Assembly: GCF_021353235.1 (NCBI RefSeq)
Contig: NZ_JAJTWT010000006.1
Location: forward strand, 186,001 to 250,000
Reading direction: 5' to 3'
Origin: Pelomonas caseinilytica
GTDB lineage: Bacteria; Pseudomonadota; Gammaproteobacteria; Burkholderiales; Burkholderiaceae_C
Length of the DNA: 64,000 bases
Shown here: piece after piece, positions 36,250 to 43,483 of the stretch
Numbering within the stretch: position 1 is the stretch's first letter
How the letters are laid out: every line of letters starts with the position of its first letter
Notes under the pieces: generated by a model
Databases searched by the model: none
Told to the model about the DNA's origin: nothing
The model's input: only the letters and a program-made list of their open reading frames with translations
Program-made: the position numbers and the translations under genes

Positions 36250-36624
36250 ATGGCGAACCCCCGATTCAGCTGCAGCGTCGCAGTCCAGTCCCTCCCCGAG
36301 CAGACCCATCTCGAGCAGGGGCTCTACGCGTACAGCTACACGATCACGATCGAGAACACCGGCGACGTGCTGTCCCAACTCGTCGGCCGGCACTGGGAGA
36401 TCACCGACGCCCGCGGGCAGGTGCAGGTCGTCGACGGCCTGGCCGTCGTCGGCCACCAGCCGGTGCTGGCGCCGGGGCAGCGCTTCCAGTACAGCTCCTG
36501 GGCCCAGATCGGCACGCCCCAGGGCACCATGCGCGGGCGCTTCCTGTGCGTGACCGAGGGCTGCGAGGTCTTCTACGCCGAGGTCGCCGAATTCCTGCTC
36601 GCCGACAGCGCCAGCTTGCATTGA
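36250..36624 (+). CDS. apaG: ApaG protein
   Basis: The 124-residue protein is a full-length ApaG beta-sandwich: YAYSYTITIENTGDVLSQLV, RHWEITDARG, VVGHQPVLAPGQRFQYSSW and GTMRGRFLCVTEGCEVF. It is linked to metal tolerance and diadenosine-tetraphosphate pathways in enterics, but its biochemical role is unsettled. Here it is not next to ksgA or apaH. Confidence 0.95.
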   Translation: MANPRFSCSVAVQSLPEQTHLEQGLYAYSYTITIENTGDVLSQLVGRHWEITDARGQVQVVDGLAVVGHQPVLAPGQRFQYSSWAQIGTPQGTMRGRFLCVTEGCEVFYAEVAEFLLADSASLH

Positions 36625-36763
36625 AGCCCCTCGCCCAACCTCGCATCGCTGAACGCGAGCGAGTCTGGTCGGTCCCCCGGGGGGACGGCGATGCTTGCGG
36701 CGTTGAGCCGCAAGCACATCGCCAGCGCGGGCCGGCTCGGGGGCGGCCCAGCGCTCGGCCCGC
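36625..36763 (+). repeat. Intergenic repeat family A, full copy
   Basis: A roughly 139-base element from the apaG stop to just before the next gene. It starts GCCCCTCGCCCAA, has a CCCCCGGGGGG core, a central hairpin at 36687-36723 (GGCGATG-CTTGCGGC paired with GCCGCAAG-CA-CATCGCC) and ends GCGGGCCGGCTC..GGCCCAGCGCTCGGCCCGC, whose ends also pair. Full inverted copies are at 47050-47189 and 48748-48887. Confidence 0.9.
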
Positions 36764-36789
36764 AATGCGCAGCATCATGGACCACTGAA

Positions 36790-38760
36790 TTGACGAAACG
36801 GAACTGGGACCTCACGGCGCTGCTGAACGCCGCCGACCCGCAGGCGGCGCTCGCCGAGCGCAACCTGTGGCTGGTGCGGCTGCTCGAGTGGCTCAGGCAT
36901 GCGCCGCGCGACGACGGCCTGCCGGCGACGCCCAGGCCGCTGGTGAGGCTCAAGCACCTGCTCAACGTGCTGGAGCGCCACCCCGAGCATGCCCGCGCCT
37001 TCGCCGCCGTCATCGCCGGCGTCTGGAACGACGTGGACGCCGTGGCGCTGTTCGCGGAGGTCGGCTTCGCACCCCGCATGGCGCTGTGGCACGAATTCCT
37101 GGCGCGGCTGCGGCGCCGCCTGCTGCCCGCCACGGCCGACACGCGCGACCTCGCCGCCCTGTTCGAGCTGCTCTTCGGCGACGAGGCCGATGAGGACTGG
37201 ATCGCCGCCATCGACGACGAACTGCTCGGCCGCCTGGGCCTGCTCTTCGCCGCCGCCCCCGACGGCGGTTGGCGCATGGAGATGCAGGCGGCCCTGACCG
37301 TGCTGGTCAGCAGCGTGCATGCGGCGGGCCTGGCCGGGCCGCTGCGCGTGCGCATGGACGAGCTGCTGCTGCAGGACCGGCCTTTCCACCAACTGCCCTC
37401 GGCCTGGGAGGCGGTCGAGCGGGCGCTGCAGCAGCGCGAGGGCGACGTGCTGGCGCCCACCTTGCAATACCTGCGCGCCCTGCTGGACCGCTGCCGCGCC
37501 GCCGCGCTGACCGTGCCGGAGCACCTCGAGGCGCACGGCGTGTCGGTCGACCTGATGTTCTCGGTGGAGCAGCTCACGGCGCGCCTGGACCGCATCGAGG
37601 CCCTGCTGGCCTGCCTGGTGTCGCCCGAGCCGCAGCGCGAGCTGCTGCGCCTGGTGGCCGGCCTCGTGCGCGTCGTGCACGAGCGGCGCAGCCTGCGGAC
37701 GCTGTTCGCGCGGCATTACTCGCTGCTTGCGCGCAAGGTGGCCGAACGCAGCGCCGAGACCGGCGAGCACTACATCACCCGCAACCGCGCCGAATACCGC
37801 GACATGCTGGCGCGTGCGGCCGGCGGCGGCGCCGTGCTGGCCGGCACCACCCTGTTCAAGTTCTTCATCGGACTGCTCGGGTTCACCGCCTTCTGGGGCG
37901 GCTTCTGGGCCGGCGTCAACTACGCCATCAGCTTCGTCTGCATCCACCTGCTGCACTGGACGGTGGCCACCAAGCAGCCCGCCATGACGGCGCCGGCCAT
38001 GGCCCACCGGCTGCTGCACATCGAGCGCGAGGACGGCGTCCAGGGCTTCGTCGACGAGGTGGCCCATCTCGTGCGCTCGCAGGTGGCCGGGGTCATCGGC
38101 AACCTCGCCGTCGTGGCGCCGGTCGTCCTGGCCGTGCAGCTGCTGTGCCGCCTGGCCTTCGGGGCGCCGCCGGTGGGCGAGCCGCAGGCCCGCTACGTGC
38201 TGCACTCCCTCGGCCTCTTCGGCCCCTCGCTGCTCTTCGCCGCCTTCACCGGCACGCTGCTGTTCGCCTCCAGCCTCATCGCCGGCTGGGTGGAGAACTG
38301 GTTCGTCTTCCACCGCCTGGACAGCGCCATCGCCTGGAACCCCCGCATCGTGGCCTGGCTGGGCCAGGGTCGGGCGCAGCGCTGGTCGCGCTGGTGGCGG
38401 GCCAACATCTCCGGCCTGGCGGCCAACACCAGCCTGGGGCTGATGCTGGGCCTGGTGCCGGCGCTTTTCAGCTTCTTCGGCCTGCCCGTCGAGGTGCGCC
38501 ACGTGACGCTGTCGACCGGGCAACTGGCCGCCGCGGTCGGTGCGCTCGGTTTCGGCGTCATGGCCACGTGGGACTTCTGGTCCTGCGTGATCTGCATCGC
38601 CGGCATCGGCATGCTCAACGTCGGCGTCAGCTTCCTGTGCGCCTTCAAGGTCGCGCTGCGCTCGCGGGGCATCCGCCTGGCCGACCGCCGCCGCGTCTAC
38701 GCGGCCATCCGCGCGCGGCTGCGGCATGAGCCCTTGAGTTTCCTGGTGCCGCCGAAATGA
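36790..38760 (+). CDS. Large membrane protein of the 'site-specific recombinase' (Gcr) family
   Basis: The 656-residue protein belongs to a family named after a Neisseria 'site-specific recombinase', but it looks like a membrane protein. The first 350 residues are helical and soluble; about six hydrophobic segments follow (GAVLAGTTLFKFFIGLLGF, VNYAISFVCIHLLHW, LAVVAPVVLAVQLLC, LLFAAFTGTLLFASSLI, LGLMLGLVPALFSFFG, VICIAGIGMLNVGVSFL). No recombinase catalytic motif is visible. The start is taken as TTG at 36790 (LTKRNWDLTALL), because upstream in-frame codons lie in the repeat and an out-of-frame ATG stops at once. Confidence 0.82.
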   Translation: MTKRNWDLTALLNAADPQAALAERNLWLVRLLEWLRHAPRDDGLPATPRPLVRLKHLLNVLERHPEHARAFAAVIAGVWNDVDAVALFAEVGFAPRMALWHEFLARLRRRLLPATADTRDLAALFELLFGDEADEDWIAAIDDELLGRLGLLFAAAPDGGWRMEMQAALTVLVSSVHAAGLAGPLRVRMDELLLQDRPFHQLPSAWEAVERALQQREGDVLAPTLQYLRALLDRCRAAALTVPEHLEAHGVSVDLMFSVEQLTARLDRIEALLACLVSPEPQRELLRLVAGLVRVVHERRSLRTLFARHYSLLARKVAERSAETGEHYITRNRAEYRDMLARAAGGGAVLAGTTLFKFFIGLLGFTAFWGGFWAGVNYAISFVCIHLLHWTVATKQPAMTAPAMAHRLLHIEREDGVQGFVDEVAHLVRSQVAGVIGNLAVVAPVVLAVQLLCRLAFGAPPVGEPQARYVLHSLGLFGPSLLFAAFTGTLLFASSLIAGWVENWFVFHRLDSAIAWNPRIVAWLGQGRAQRWSRWWRANISGLAANTSLGLMLGLVPALFSFFGLPVEVRHVTLSTGQLAAAVGALGFGVMATWDFWSCVICIAGIGMLNVGVSFLCAFKVALRSRGIRLADRRRVYAAIRARLRHEPLSFLVPPK

Positions 38761-38792
38761 AGCCCCTCGTCCAAGGAGTCGCTGCGGGATGA

Positions 38793-38903
38793 TCAGTCGT
38801 CCGGTTGCCGCTCGCCCTTCTTGCGGCCGGCGAACATGGTCCACCAGATGATGAAGACGAAGATCAGCAGCGCGCCGAGGGCTTCGAGCAGGAGGAGCAG
38901 CAT
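38793..38903 (-). CDS. 36-residue single-pass membrane protein
   Basis: A very short ORF: MLLLLLEALGALLIFVFIIW forms one membrane segment, followed by WTMF, then AGRKKGERQPDD as a basic/acidic tail. Its ATG shares two bases with the mltA ATG on the other strand (CATG at 38901-38904). No ribosome binding site is evident, which weakens the call, but the layout of helix plus charged tail looks like a real small membrane protein. Confidence 0.5.
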   Translation of the reverse strand: MLLLLLEALGALLIFVFIIWWTMFAGRKKGERQPDD

Positions 38904-39999
38904 GGGAGGGTGGGCGCGTGGGGTGCTGGCCGCGATTCTAGGAAGCCTGGCCGCCTGCTCCTCGCCGCCGCCCCTGGCGCCGCCGTCGAGCGCACCCGCC
39001 CCGCGGCCCGCGGCGCGCTGGGTCGCCGTGGACTGGAAGGAGCTGCCCGGCTGGGGCGGCGACGACCTCCTCGCGGCCTGGCCGGCGCTTCTGGCCAGCT
39101 GCCAGCGGCCGGCGCCGGCCTGGGCCGAGTTCTGCGCCCGCGCCGCGCTGCAGCCGCCGGCCGACGCCCTGGAGGCCACGCTGCTGTTGATGAAGCACCT
39201 GCGGCCCTGGCGCATCGCCGGCGACGGCGGCGACCCGACCGGCCTGCTGACCGGCTATTTCGAGCCCCAGCTCGCCGCCAGCCGCAGCCGCCAGGGCGCC
39301 TTCCAGTGGCCGCTGCACGCCCTGCCCGCCGACCCGGCCCTGCGCCGCACGCCGCGCCGCGACATCGACGGCAACCCGCGTTTCGCCGCCCTGGAGCTGG
39401 CCTACGTGGACGACCCCTTCGGCCTGCTGCAGCTGCAGGTGCAGGGGTCGGGGCGCCTCGTCATGCGCGACGCCGCCGGCGCCGAACGCGTGATCCGCGT
39501 CGCCTTCGCCGGCCACAACGACCAGCCCTTCCAGTCGGTCACCCGCGCGCTGCTGGACCGCGGCGAGGTGGCCGACGCCACGCCGCGCAGCCTGGGCGAC
39601 TGGGCGCGCCGCAATCCGTCCCGGGTCAAGGAGGCCATGGCCGTCAACCCGCGCGTCGTCTTTTTCCGCGAGGAGCCTCTGCCGGACCCGGGCCTCGGCC
39701 CGCGCGGCGCCCAGGGCGTGCCGCTGACGCCCGGCCGCTCCGTCGCCGTCGACCGCGACGCGATCGCGCTGGGCACGCCGCTGTGGCTGGACAGCACCGA
39801 GCCCTGGTCGCCCGGTGCGCCGCCCGCTCCGCTCAGGCGGCTCGTCATGGCCCAGGACACCGGCAGCGCCATCACCGGCGCCGTGAGGGCCGACCTTTTC
39901 TGGGGCTGGGGCGAGGAGGCCGCGCTGCGCGCCGCCCGCACCCGGCAGCCGCTGCGGATGTGGGCGCTCTGGCCCGAGGGGTCTACTCCGAAACCTTGA
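38902..39999 (+). CDS. mltA: Membrane-bound lytic murein transglycosylase A
   Basis: The 365-residue lipoprotein has the signal WARGVLAAILGSLAACS (acylated Cys near 21) and the MltA and 3D domains: TGLLTGYFEPQL, DDPFGLLQLQVQGSGRL, MAVNPRVVFF and the catalytic Asp region MAQDTGSAITGAVRADLFWG. It cleaves peptidoglycan to 1,6-anhydro-muropeptides at the outer membrane. GGAGGAG about 6 bases upstream fixes the start at 38902 rather than 27 codons earlier. It overlaps the convergent DUF427 gene by 17 bases. Confidence 0.95.
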   Translation: MGGWARGVLAAILGSLAACSSPPPLAPPSSAPAPRPAARWVAVDWKELPGWGGDDLLAAWPALLASCQRPAPAWAEFCARAALQPPADALEATLLLMKHLRPWRIAGDGGDPTGLLTGYFEPQLAASRSRQGAFQWPLHALPADPALRRTPRRDIDGNPRFAALELAYVDDPFGLLQLQVQGSGRLVMRDAAGAERVIRVAFAGHNDQPFQSVTRALLDRGEVADATPRSLGDWARRNPSRVKEAMAVNPRVVFFREEPLPDPGLGPRGAQGVPLTPGRSVAVDRDAIALGTPLWLDSTEPWSPGAPPAPLRRLVMAQDTGSAITGAVRADLFWGWGEEAALRAARTRQPLRMWALWPEGSTPKP

Positions 40000-40264
40000 C
40001 GCCCTTCCAGAACGCGTAGCGGCCCTTGATCTCGGCCGCGGCCGGCAGCGGGTCGGGGTAGTACCAGACCGCGTCCGGGTTCATCTCGCCATTGATGAGC
40101 AGGCTCAAGTACTTGGCCTCGCCCTTCCAGGGGCAGCGGCTCACGTGGTTGCTGAAGGTCGTGTACTGGCGGTTGAGCGACTCGGGCGGGAAGTAGTGGT
40201 TGCCTTCGACGACGACGGTGTCGTCGCTCTCGGCGATGGTCACGCCATTCCAAACGGCTTTCAT
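39983..40264 (-). CDS. DUF427 domain protein
   Basis: The 93-residue protein is a typical single DUF427 domain: MKAVWNGVTIAESDDTVVVE, NHYFPPESLNRQYTTFSNHV, RCPWKGEAKYLSL and VWYYPDPLPAAAEIKGRYAFW. The family is conserved and cytoplasmic, of unknown function. Confidence 0.92.
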   Translation of the reverse strand: MKAVWNGVTIAESDDTVVVEGNHYFPPESLNRQYTTFSNHVSRCPWKGEAKYLSLLINGEMNPDAVWYYPDPLPAAAEIKGRYAFWKGVKVSE

Positions 40265-40291
40265 GGACGGTCTCCTGGGAAAATCGGGCCG

Positions 40292-40549
40292 ATGCGACGC
40301 TACCACTCCCACCTCGGCCGCGACATCGTCCTCACCGGCGGCAGCGCCCGCGACCTCGAACCGGGCCAGTTCGGCGTGCTGGCCATCGACGGCGGCGCGG
40401 GCGGCTGGTCGGTGGTGCACAAGGGACCGGGGGGCGACGTGGTCGACCTCAACAACGAGATGCATTTCGAAACGCCTGAAGAGGCCCTGGCTTTCGCCAA
40501 GGAACTGGTCGAAATGCTGGTCAACCCGGGCGATGGCCCGTCATACTGA
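40292..40549 (+). CDS. Small conserved hypothetical protein
   Basis: An 85-residue protein: MRRYHSHLGRDIVLTGGSAR, then FGVLAIDGGAGGWSVVHKGP, VVDLNNEMHFET and a helix EEALAFAKELVEMLV. No export signal or known domain. It lies 5 bases before the GST gene and probably shares its transcript; the 27-base gap to the divergent DUF427 start leaves little room for promoters. Confidence 0.75.
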   Translation: MRRYHSHLGRDIVLTGGSARDLEPGQFGVLAIDGGAGGWSVVHKGPGGDVVDLNNEMHFETPEEALAFAKELVEMLVNPGDGPSY

Positions 40550-40554
40550 CCGCG

Positions 40555-41199
40555 ATGCAGACACATGCCCACCTCACGCTCTACGGCGCCCAGGCCTCGG
40601 GCTCGGTGGCCGTCGAGGCGGCGCTCACGCTGCTGGGCCTGCCCTACCACCTGATCGAAGGCGCCACCTGGGCCGAGGAGGCCGCGCGCGACCGCGTCGC
40701 GACGAGCAACCCGATGCGCCAGATCCCGACGCTGGTCATGCCCGACGGCGAGGTCATGACCGAGAGCGCGGCCATCCTCATCTATCTCGCCGACCTCGAC
40801 CCCGCCGCCACGCTGGCGCCCGCGCCGAGCGACCCGCGGCGGCGGCAGTTCCTGCGCTGGATGCTCTACGTCTCGTCGGCCATCTATTCGCTGCACTGGA
40901 TCAAGCCCGATGTGAAGCGCATCGGCGCGCCCGAGAGCTGCCGCGATGCCGTGGTCGAGGCGGTGCACGAGCGCATCGCCTTCTGCTGGGCCAACATGGA
41001 CAGCCAGCTCGCGCCGGGCGACTACCTGCTCGGCGACGAGCTGACGGTGCTGGACCTCTACGTCGCCGTGGTCTCGCGCTTCGGCCCCTGGCGCGAACGC
41101 TTCCATGAGGTGGCGCCCAAGATGACGCCGGCCGTGCGCCGCGTCGACGCCGAGCCGCGCCTGGCGGCACTGTGGCGTGACCGCTTCCCGGAGGAGTAG
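40555..41199 (+). CDS. Glutathione S-transferase family protein
   Basis: The 214-residue protein has the thioredoxin-like N-domain (LTLYGAQASGSVAVEAAL, then NPMRQIPTLVMPDGEVMTES with cis-Pro and the ESAAI glutathione-binding turn) and an all-helical C-domain with YLLGDELTVLDLYVAV. The usual catalytic Ser/Cys/Tyr position reads ASGSV, so Ser is likely. Substrate unknown. Confidence 0.9.
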   Translation: MQTHAHLTLYGAQASGSVAVEAALTLLGLPYHLIEGATWAEEAARDRVATSNPMRQIPTLVMPDGEVMTESAAILIYLADLDPAATLAPAPSDPRRRQFLRWMLYVSSAIYSLHWIKPDVKRIGAPESCRDAVVEAVHERIAFCWANMDSQLAPGDYLLGDELTVLDLYVAVVSRFGPWRERFHEVAPKMTPAVRRVDAEPRLAALWRDRFPEE

Positions 41200-41202
41200 G
41201 CC

Positions 41203-41424
41203 TTGATTTCCGAACGCTTCCACATCCTGGGCGGCCTGTTCGACATCGAACGCACGGGGGGCCACTGGTCGGTGCTGGCCGTGGGCCACGACGGCCAGCG
41301 CTCGCCGGCGCATTTCGCCATTCCCGAGTTCGTCGCCGACGACGAGCTGGAGCAGTACCTGCGACAGCTCTTCGAGGACGAAGCCGCAGGCAACCCCGGC
41401 GGCATCGTCCGGGTGCAACGGTAG
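41203..41424 (+). CDS. 73-residue hypothetical protein
   Basis: Starts at TTG with GGAGGAG about 7 bases upstream, just after the GST stop. The protein reads MISERFHILGGLFDIERTGG, HWSVLAVGHDGQRSPAHF and DDELEQYLRQLFEDE, a compact alpha/beta domain without signal peptide. No family recognised. Likely third gene of the 40292-41424 unit. Confidence 0.65.
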   Translation: MISERFHILGGLFDIERTGGHWSVLAVGHDGQRSPAHFAIPEFVADDELEQYLRQLFEDEAAGNPGGIVRVQR

Positions 41425-41466
41425 TCCACTGCGCCGGGGGTGTCATTTCCCCAACGCAGCGGACTA
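41422..41466. terminator. Bidirectional terminator-like hairpin
   Basis: TAGTCCACTGCG at 41422-41433 pairs with CGCAGCGGACTA at 41455-41466 (one mismatch), and the inner CGGGGG..CCCC extends the stem. The hairpin runs exactly from the stop codon of the + gene to the stop codon of the - gene. Confidence 0.75.
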
Positions 41467-43167
41467 CTAGACCTGCCCGCCCGCCTTCGCGCCCTTGCCC
41501 TGTAGCACCGGTGCATCCGGCAGGCCGAGCAGGTCGGCGGCCAGGGCCTCGGCGACCTCGATGCCGTCGACGCCGGCGCTCATGATGCCGCCGGCATAAC
41601 CGGCGCCTTCACCGGCAGGAAAGAGGCCGCGCACGTTGACGCTCTGGTAGTCGCGGCCGCGGTTGATGCGCAGGGGCGAGGAGGTGCGGGTCTCGACCCC
41701 GGTGAGCACGGCGTCGGGCCGGTCGAAGCCGCGGATCTGCCGCGCGAAGGCGGGCAGGGCCTCGCGGATGGCCTCCAGGCAGTAGGCCGGCAGCGAGCCG
41801 CGGCCCTTTTCCTGCAGGTTGGTCAGCGTGACGCCCGGCTTGTAGCTGGGCATCACGTCGCCGAACTCACGGCTGACCTGGCGCTTGACGAAGTCACCGA
41901 CGAGGCTGCCGGGCGCCAGGTAGCCGCCGCCGCCGAGCTCGTAGGCGCGGCTCTCCCACACGCGCTGGAAGGCCATGCCGTCCAGCGGGTTCACCGGGCT
42001 GCCGTCGCGCTTGCCGTCCTGGCGGTAGTCCTCGGGCATCAGGCCGACGACGATGCCGGCGTTGGCATTGCGCTCGTTGCGCGAGTACTGGCTCATGCCG
42101 TTGGTGACCACGCGCTCGGGCTCGCTGGTGGCCGCCACCACGGTGCCGCCCGGGCACATGCAGAAGCTGTAGACCGAACGGCCGTTCTTCGCGTGGTGGA
42201 CGAGCTTGTAGTCGGCGGCGCCGAGGATCTTGTTGCCGGCGTTCGGCCCGAAGCGCGCGGCGTCGATGAGGGACTGTGGATGCTCGATGCGGTAGCCGAT
42301 GGAGAAGGGCTTGGCCTCCATCTGCACGCCGCGCTCGTGCAGCATCTTGAAGGTGTCGCGGGCGCTGTGGCCCAGGGCGATGACCACGTGGGTGGCGGCG
42401 ATCTGCTCGCCGGACTCCAGCGTCAGCCCGCGCACGGCGCCGTCCTCGATGTGCAGGTCGGTCACCTTCTGCTGGAAGCGGATCTCGCCGCCCAGGCGCT
42501 CGATCTCGGCCCGCATCTTGATGATCATGCTGACCAGGCGGAAGGTGCCGATGTGGGGCTTGCTGACGTAGAGGATCTCCTCCGGCGCGCCGGCCTTGAC
42601 GAACTCGGTCAGCACCTTGCGGGTGAGGTGGCGGGGGTCGGAGATCTGGCTGTAGAGCTTGCCGTCGGAGAAGGTGCCGGCGCCGCCCTCGCCGAACTGC
42701 ACGTTGCTTTCGGGGTTCAGGCGCTGCTCGCGCCACAGGCCCCAGGTGTCCTGGGTGCGCTCGCGCACCGCCTTGCCGCGCTCCAGCACCAGGGGGCGCA
42801 GGCCCATCTGCGCCAGGATGAGGGCGGCGAACAGGCCGCAGGGCCCGAAGCCGACGACGACGGGCCGCGGGCCGGCGTGCTCGCCGACCTGGGCGAGGAA
42901 GTGGTAGCCCGTGTCGGGCGTGGGGCGCACCTGGTGGTCGCCGGCGAAGCGGGCCAGCACGGCGGCCTCGTCGACGCCGTCGGCCAGGGCGCAGTCCAGC
43001 GTGTAGACGAGCTGGATGTCGCTCTTCTTGCGGGCGTCGTAGCCACGGCGGAAGACGTGCAGGGCGGCCAGTTCGGCGTCGGCCAGCTTCAGGCGGGCCA
43101 GCACGGCCGGGCGCAGCGCGTCCTCGGCGTGGTTCAGCGGCAGGCGGAGTTCGGTGATGCGGATCAT
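41467..43167 (-). CDS. FAD-dependent oxidoreductase (COG2509 type)
   Basis: The 566-residue flavoprotein has an N-terminal domain (ITELRLPLNHAEDALR) before the dinucleotide motif PVVVGFGPCGLFAALILAQMG at about 102. Family motifs include FGEGGAGTFSDGKLYSQI, CMCPGGTVVAATSEP, and GLFPAGEGAGYAGGIMSAGVDG at the C-terminus. These proteins are uncharacterised dehydrogenases of the cytoplasm. Length is normal. Confidence 0.92.
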   Translation of the reverse strand: MIRITELRLPLNHAEDALRPAVLARLKLADAELAALHVFRRGYDARKKSDIQLVYTLDCALADGVDEAAVLARFAGDHQVRPTPDTGYHFLAQVGEHAGPRPVVVGFGPCGLFAALILAQMGLRPLVLERGKAVRERTQDTWGLWREQRLNPESNVQFGEGGAGTFSDGKLYSQISDPRHLTRKVLTEFVKAGAPEEILYVSKPHIGTFRLVSMIIKMRAEIERLGGEIRFQQKVTDLHIEDGAVRGLTLESGEQIAATHVVIALGHSARDTFKMLHERGVQMEAKPFSIGYRIEHPQSLIDAARFGPNAGNKILGAADYKLVHHAKNGRSVYSFCMCPGGTVVAATSEPERVVTNGMSQYSRNERNANAGIVVGLMPEDYRQDGKRDGSPVNPLDGMAFQRVWESRAYELGGGGYLAPGSLVGDFVKRQVSREFGDVMPSYKPGVTLTNLQEKGRGSLPAYCLEAIREALPAFARQIRGFDRPDAVLTGVETRTSSPLRINRGRDYQSVNVRGLFPAGEGAGYAGGIMSAGVDGIEVAEALAADLLGLPDAPVLQGKGAKAGGQV

Positions 43168-43190
43168 GGCGTTTGGTCAGTGTCGAGCCG

Positions 43191-43220
43191 ACAAAAACAA
43201 ACAGGCCCGTGAGGGCCTGT
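43191..43220 (-). terminator. Intrinsic terminator of the 54-residue gene
   Basis: ACAGGCCC-GTGA-GGGCCTGT at 43201-43220 forms an 8-pair hairpin; on the minus strand it is followed by TTGTTTTTGT. This is a textbook factor-independent terminator for the small gene ending at 43256. Confidence 0.88.
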
Positions 43221-43255
43221 GCGTGGGGTGAACCGTCAGGCGGTCGGCCTGTCGA

Positions 43256-43420
43256 TCAGCCCGAATGCGGGCGCTTGCCCGGGTTCTTCTTGGAGCGGGT
43301 GTGCGAGCCGCGCTCCAGGCTGCGCATCTGGCCCTTGCCGGCCGTGAAGGTGACGCCCTTGGGGGCGGCGGGACGGGGGGAGGCGCGGCGATCCGCTTCG
43401 GTGACGATCTTGTTGCCCAT
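43256..43420 (-). CDS. 54-residue basic protein
   Basis: A short ORF with GGAG about 8 bases before its ATG and a strong terminator 36 bases after its stop. The protein reads MGNKIVTEADRRASPRPAAP, KGVTFTAGKGQMRSLERGS and HTRSKKNPGKRPHSG, very rich in Lys/Arg with no Cys or membrane segment. It looks like an intrinsically disordered nucleic-acid- or ribosome-associated protein, but I know no family. Its own terminator argues for an independent, possibly strongly expressed transcript. Confidence 0.7.
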   Translation of the reverse strand: MGNKIVTEADRRASPRPAAPKGVTFTAGKGQMRSLERGSHTRSKKNPGKRPHSG

Positions 43421-43483
43421 GAGTGGCTCCGTTGAAACGCTTAAAGCCCGCTGACAGGGGCGATACAGGAAAGGTTGGGGATT

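Noticed and set aside
36691..36789. Upstream ATG extension of the large membrane protein gene
   Set aside because: The extra codons come from the family A repeat; a start at TTG 36790 gives the more plausible N-terminus.
36790..38760. Mobile element or integron suggested by the 'recombinase' family name
   Set aside because: No attachment sites, inverted ends or catalytic motif are visible; the protein is a membrane protein.
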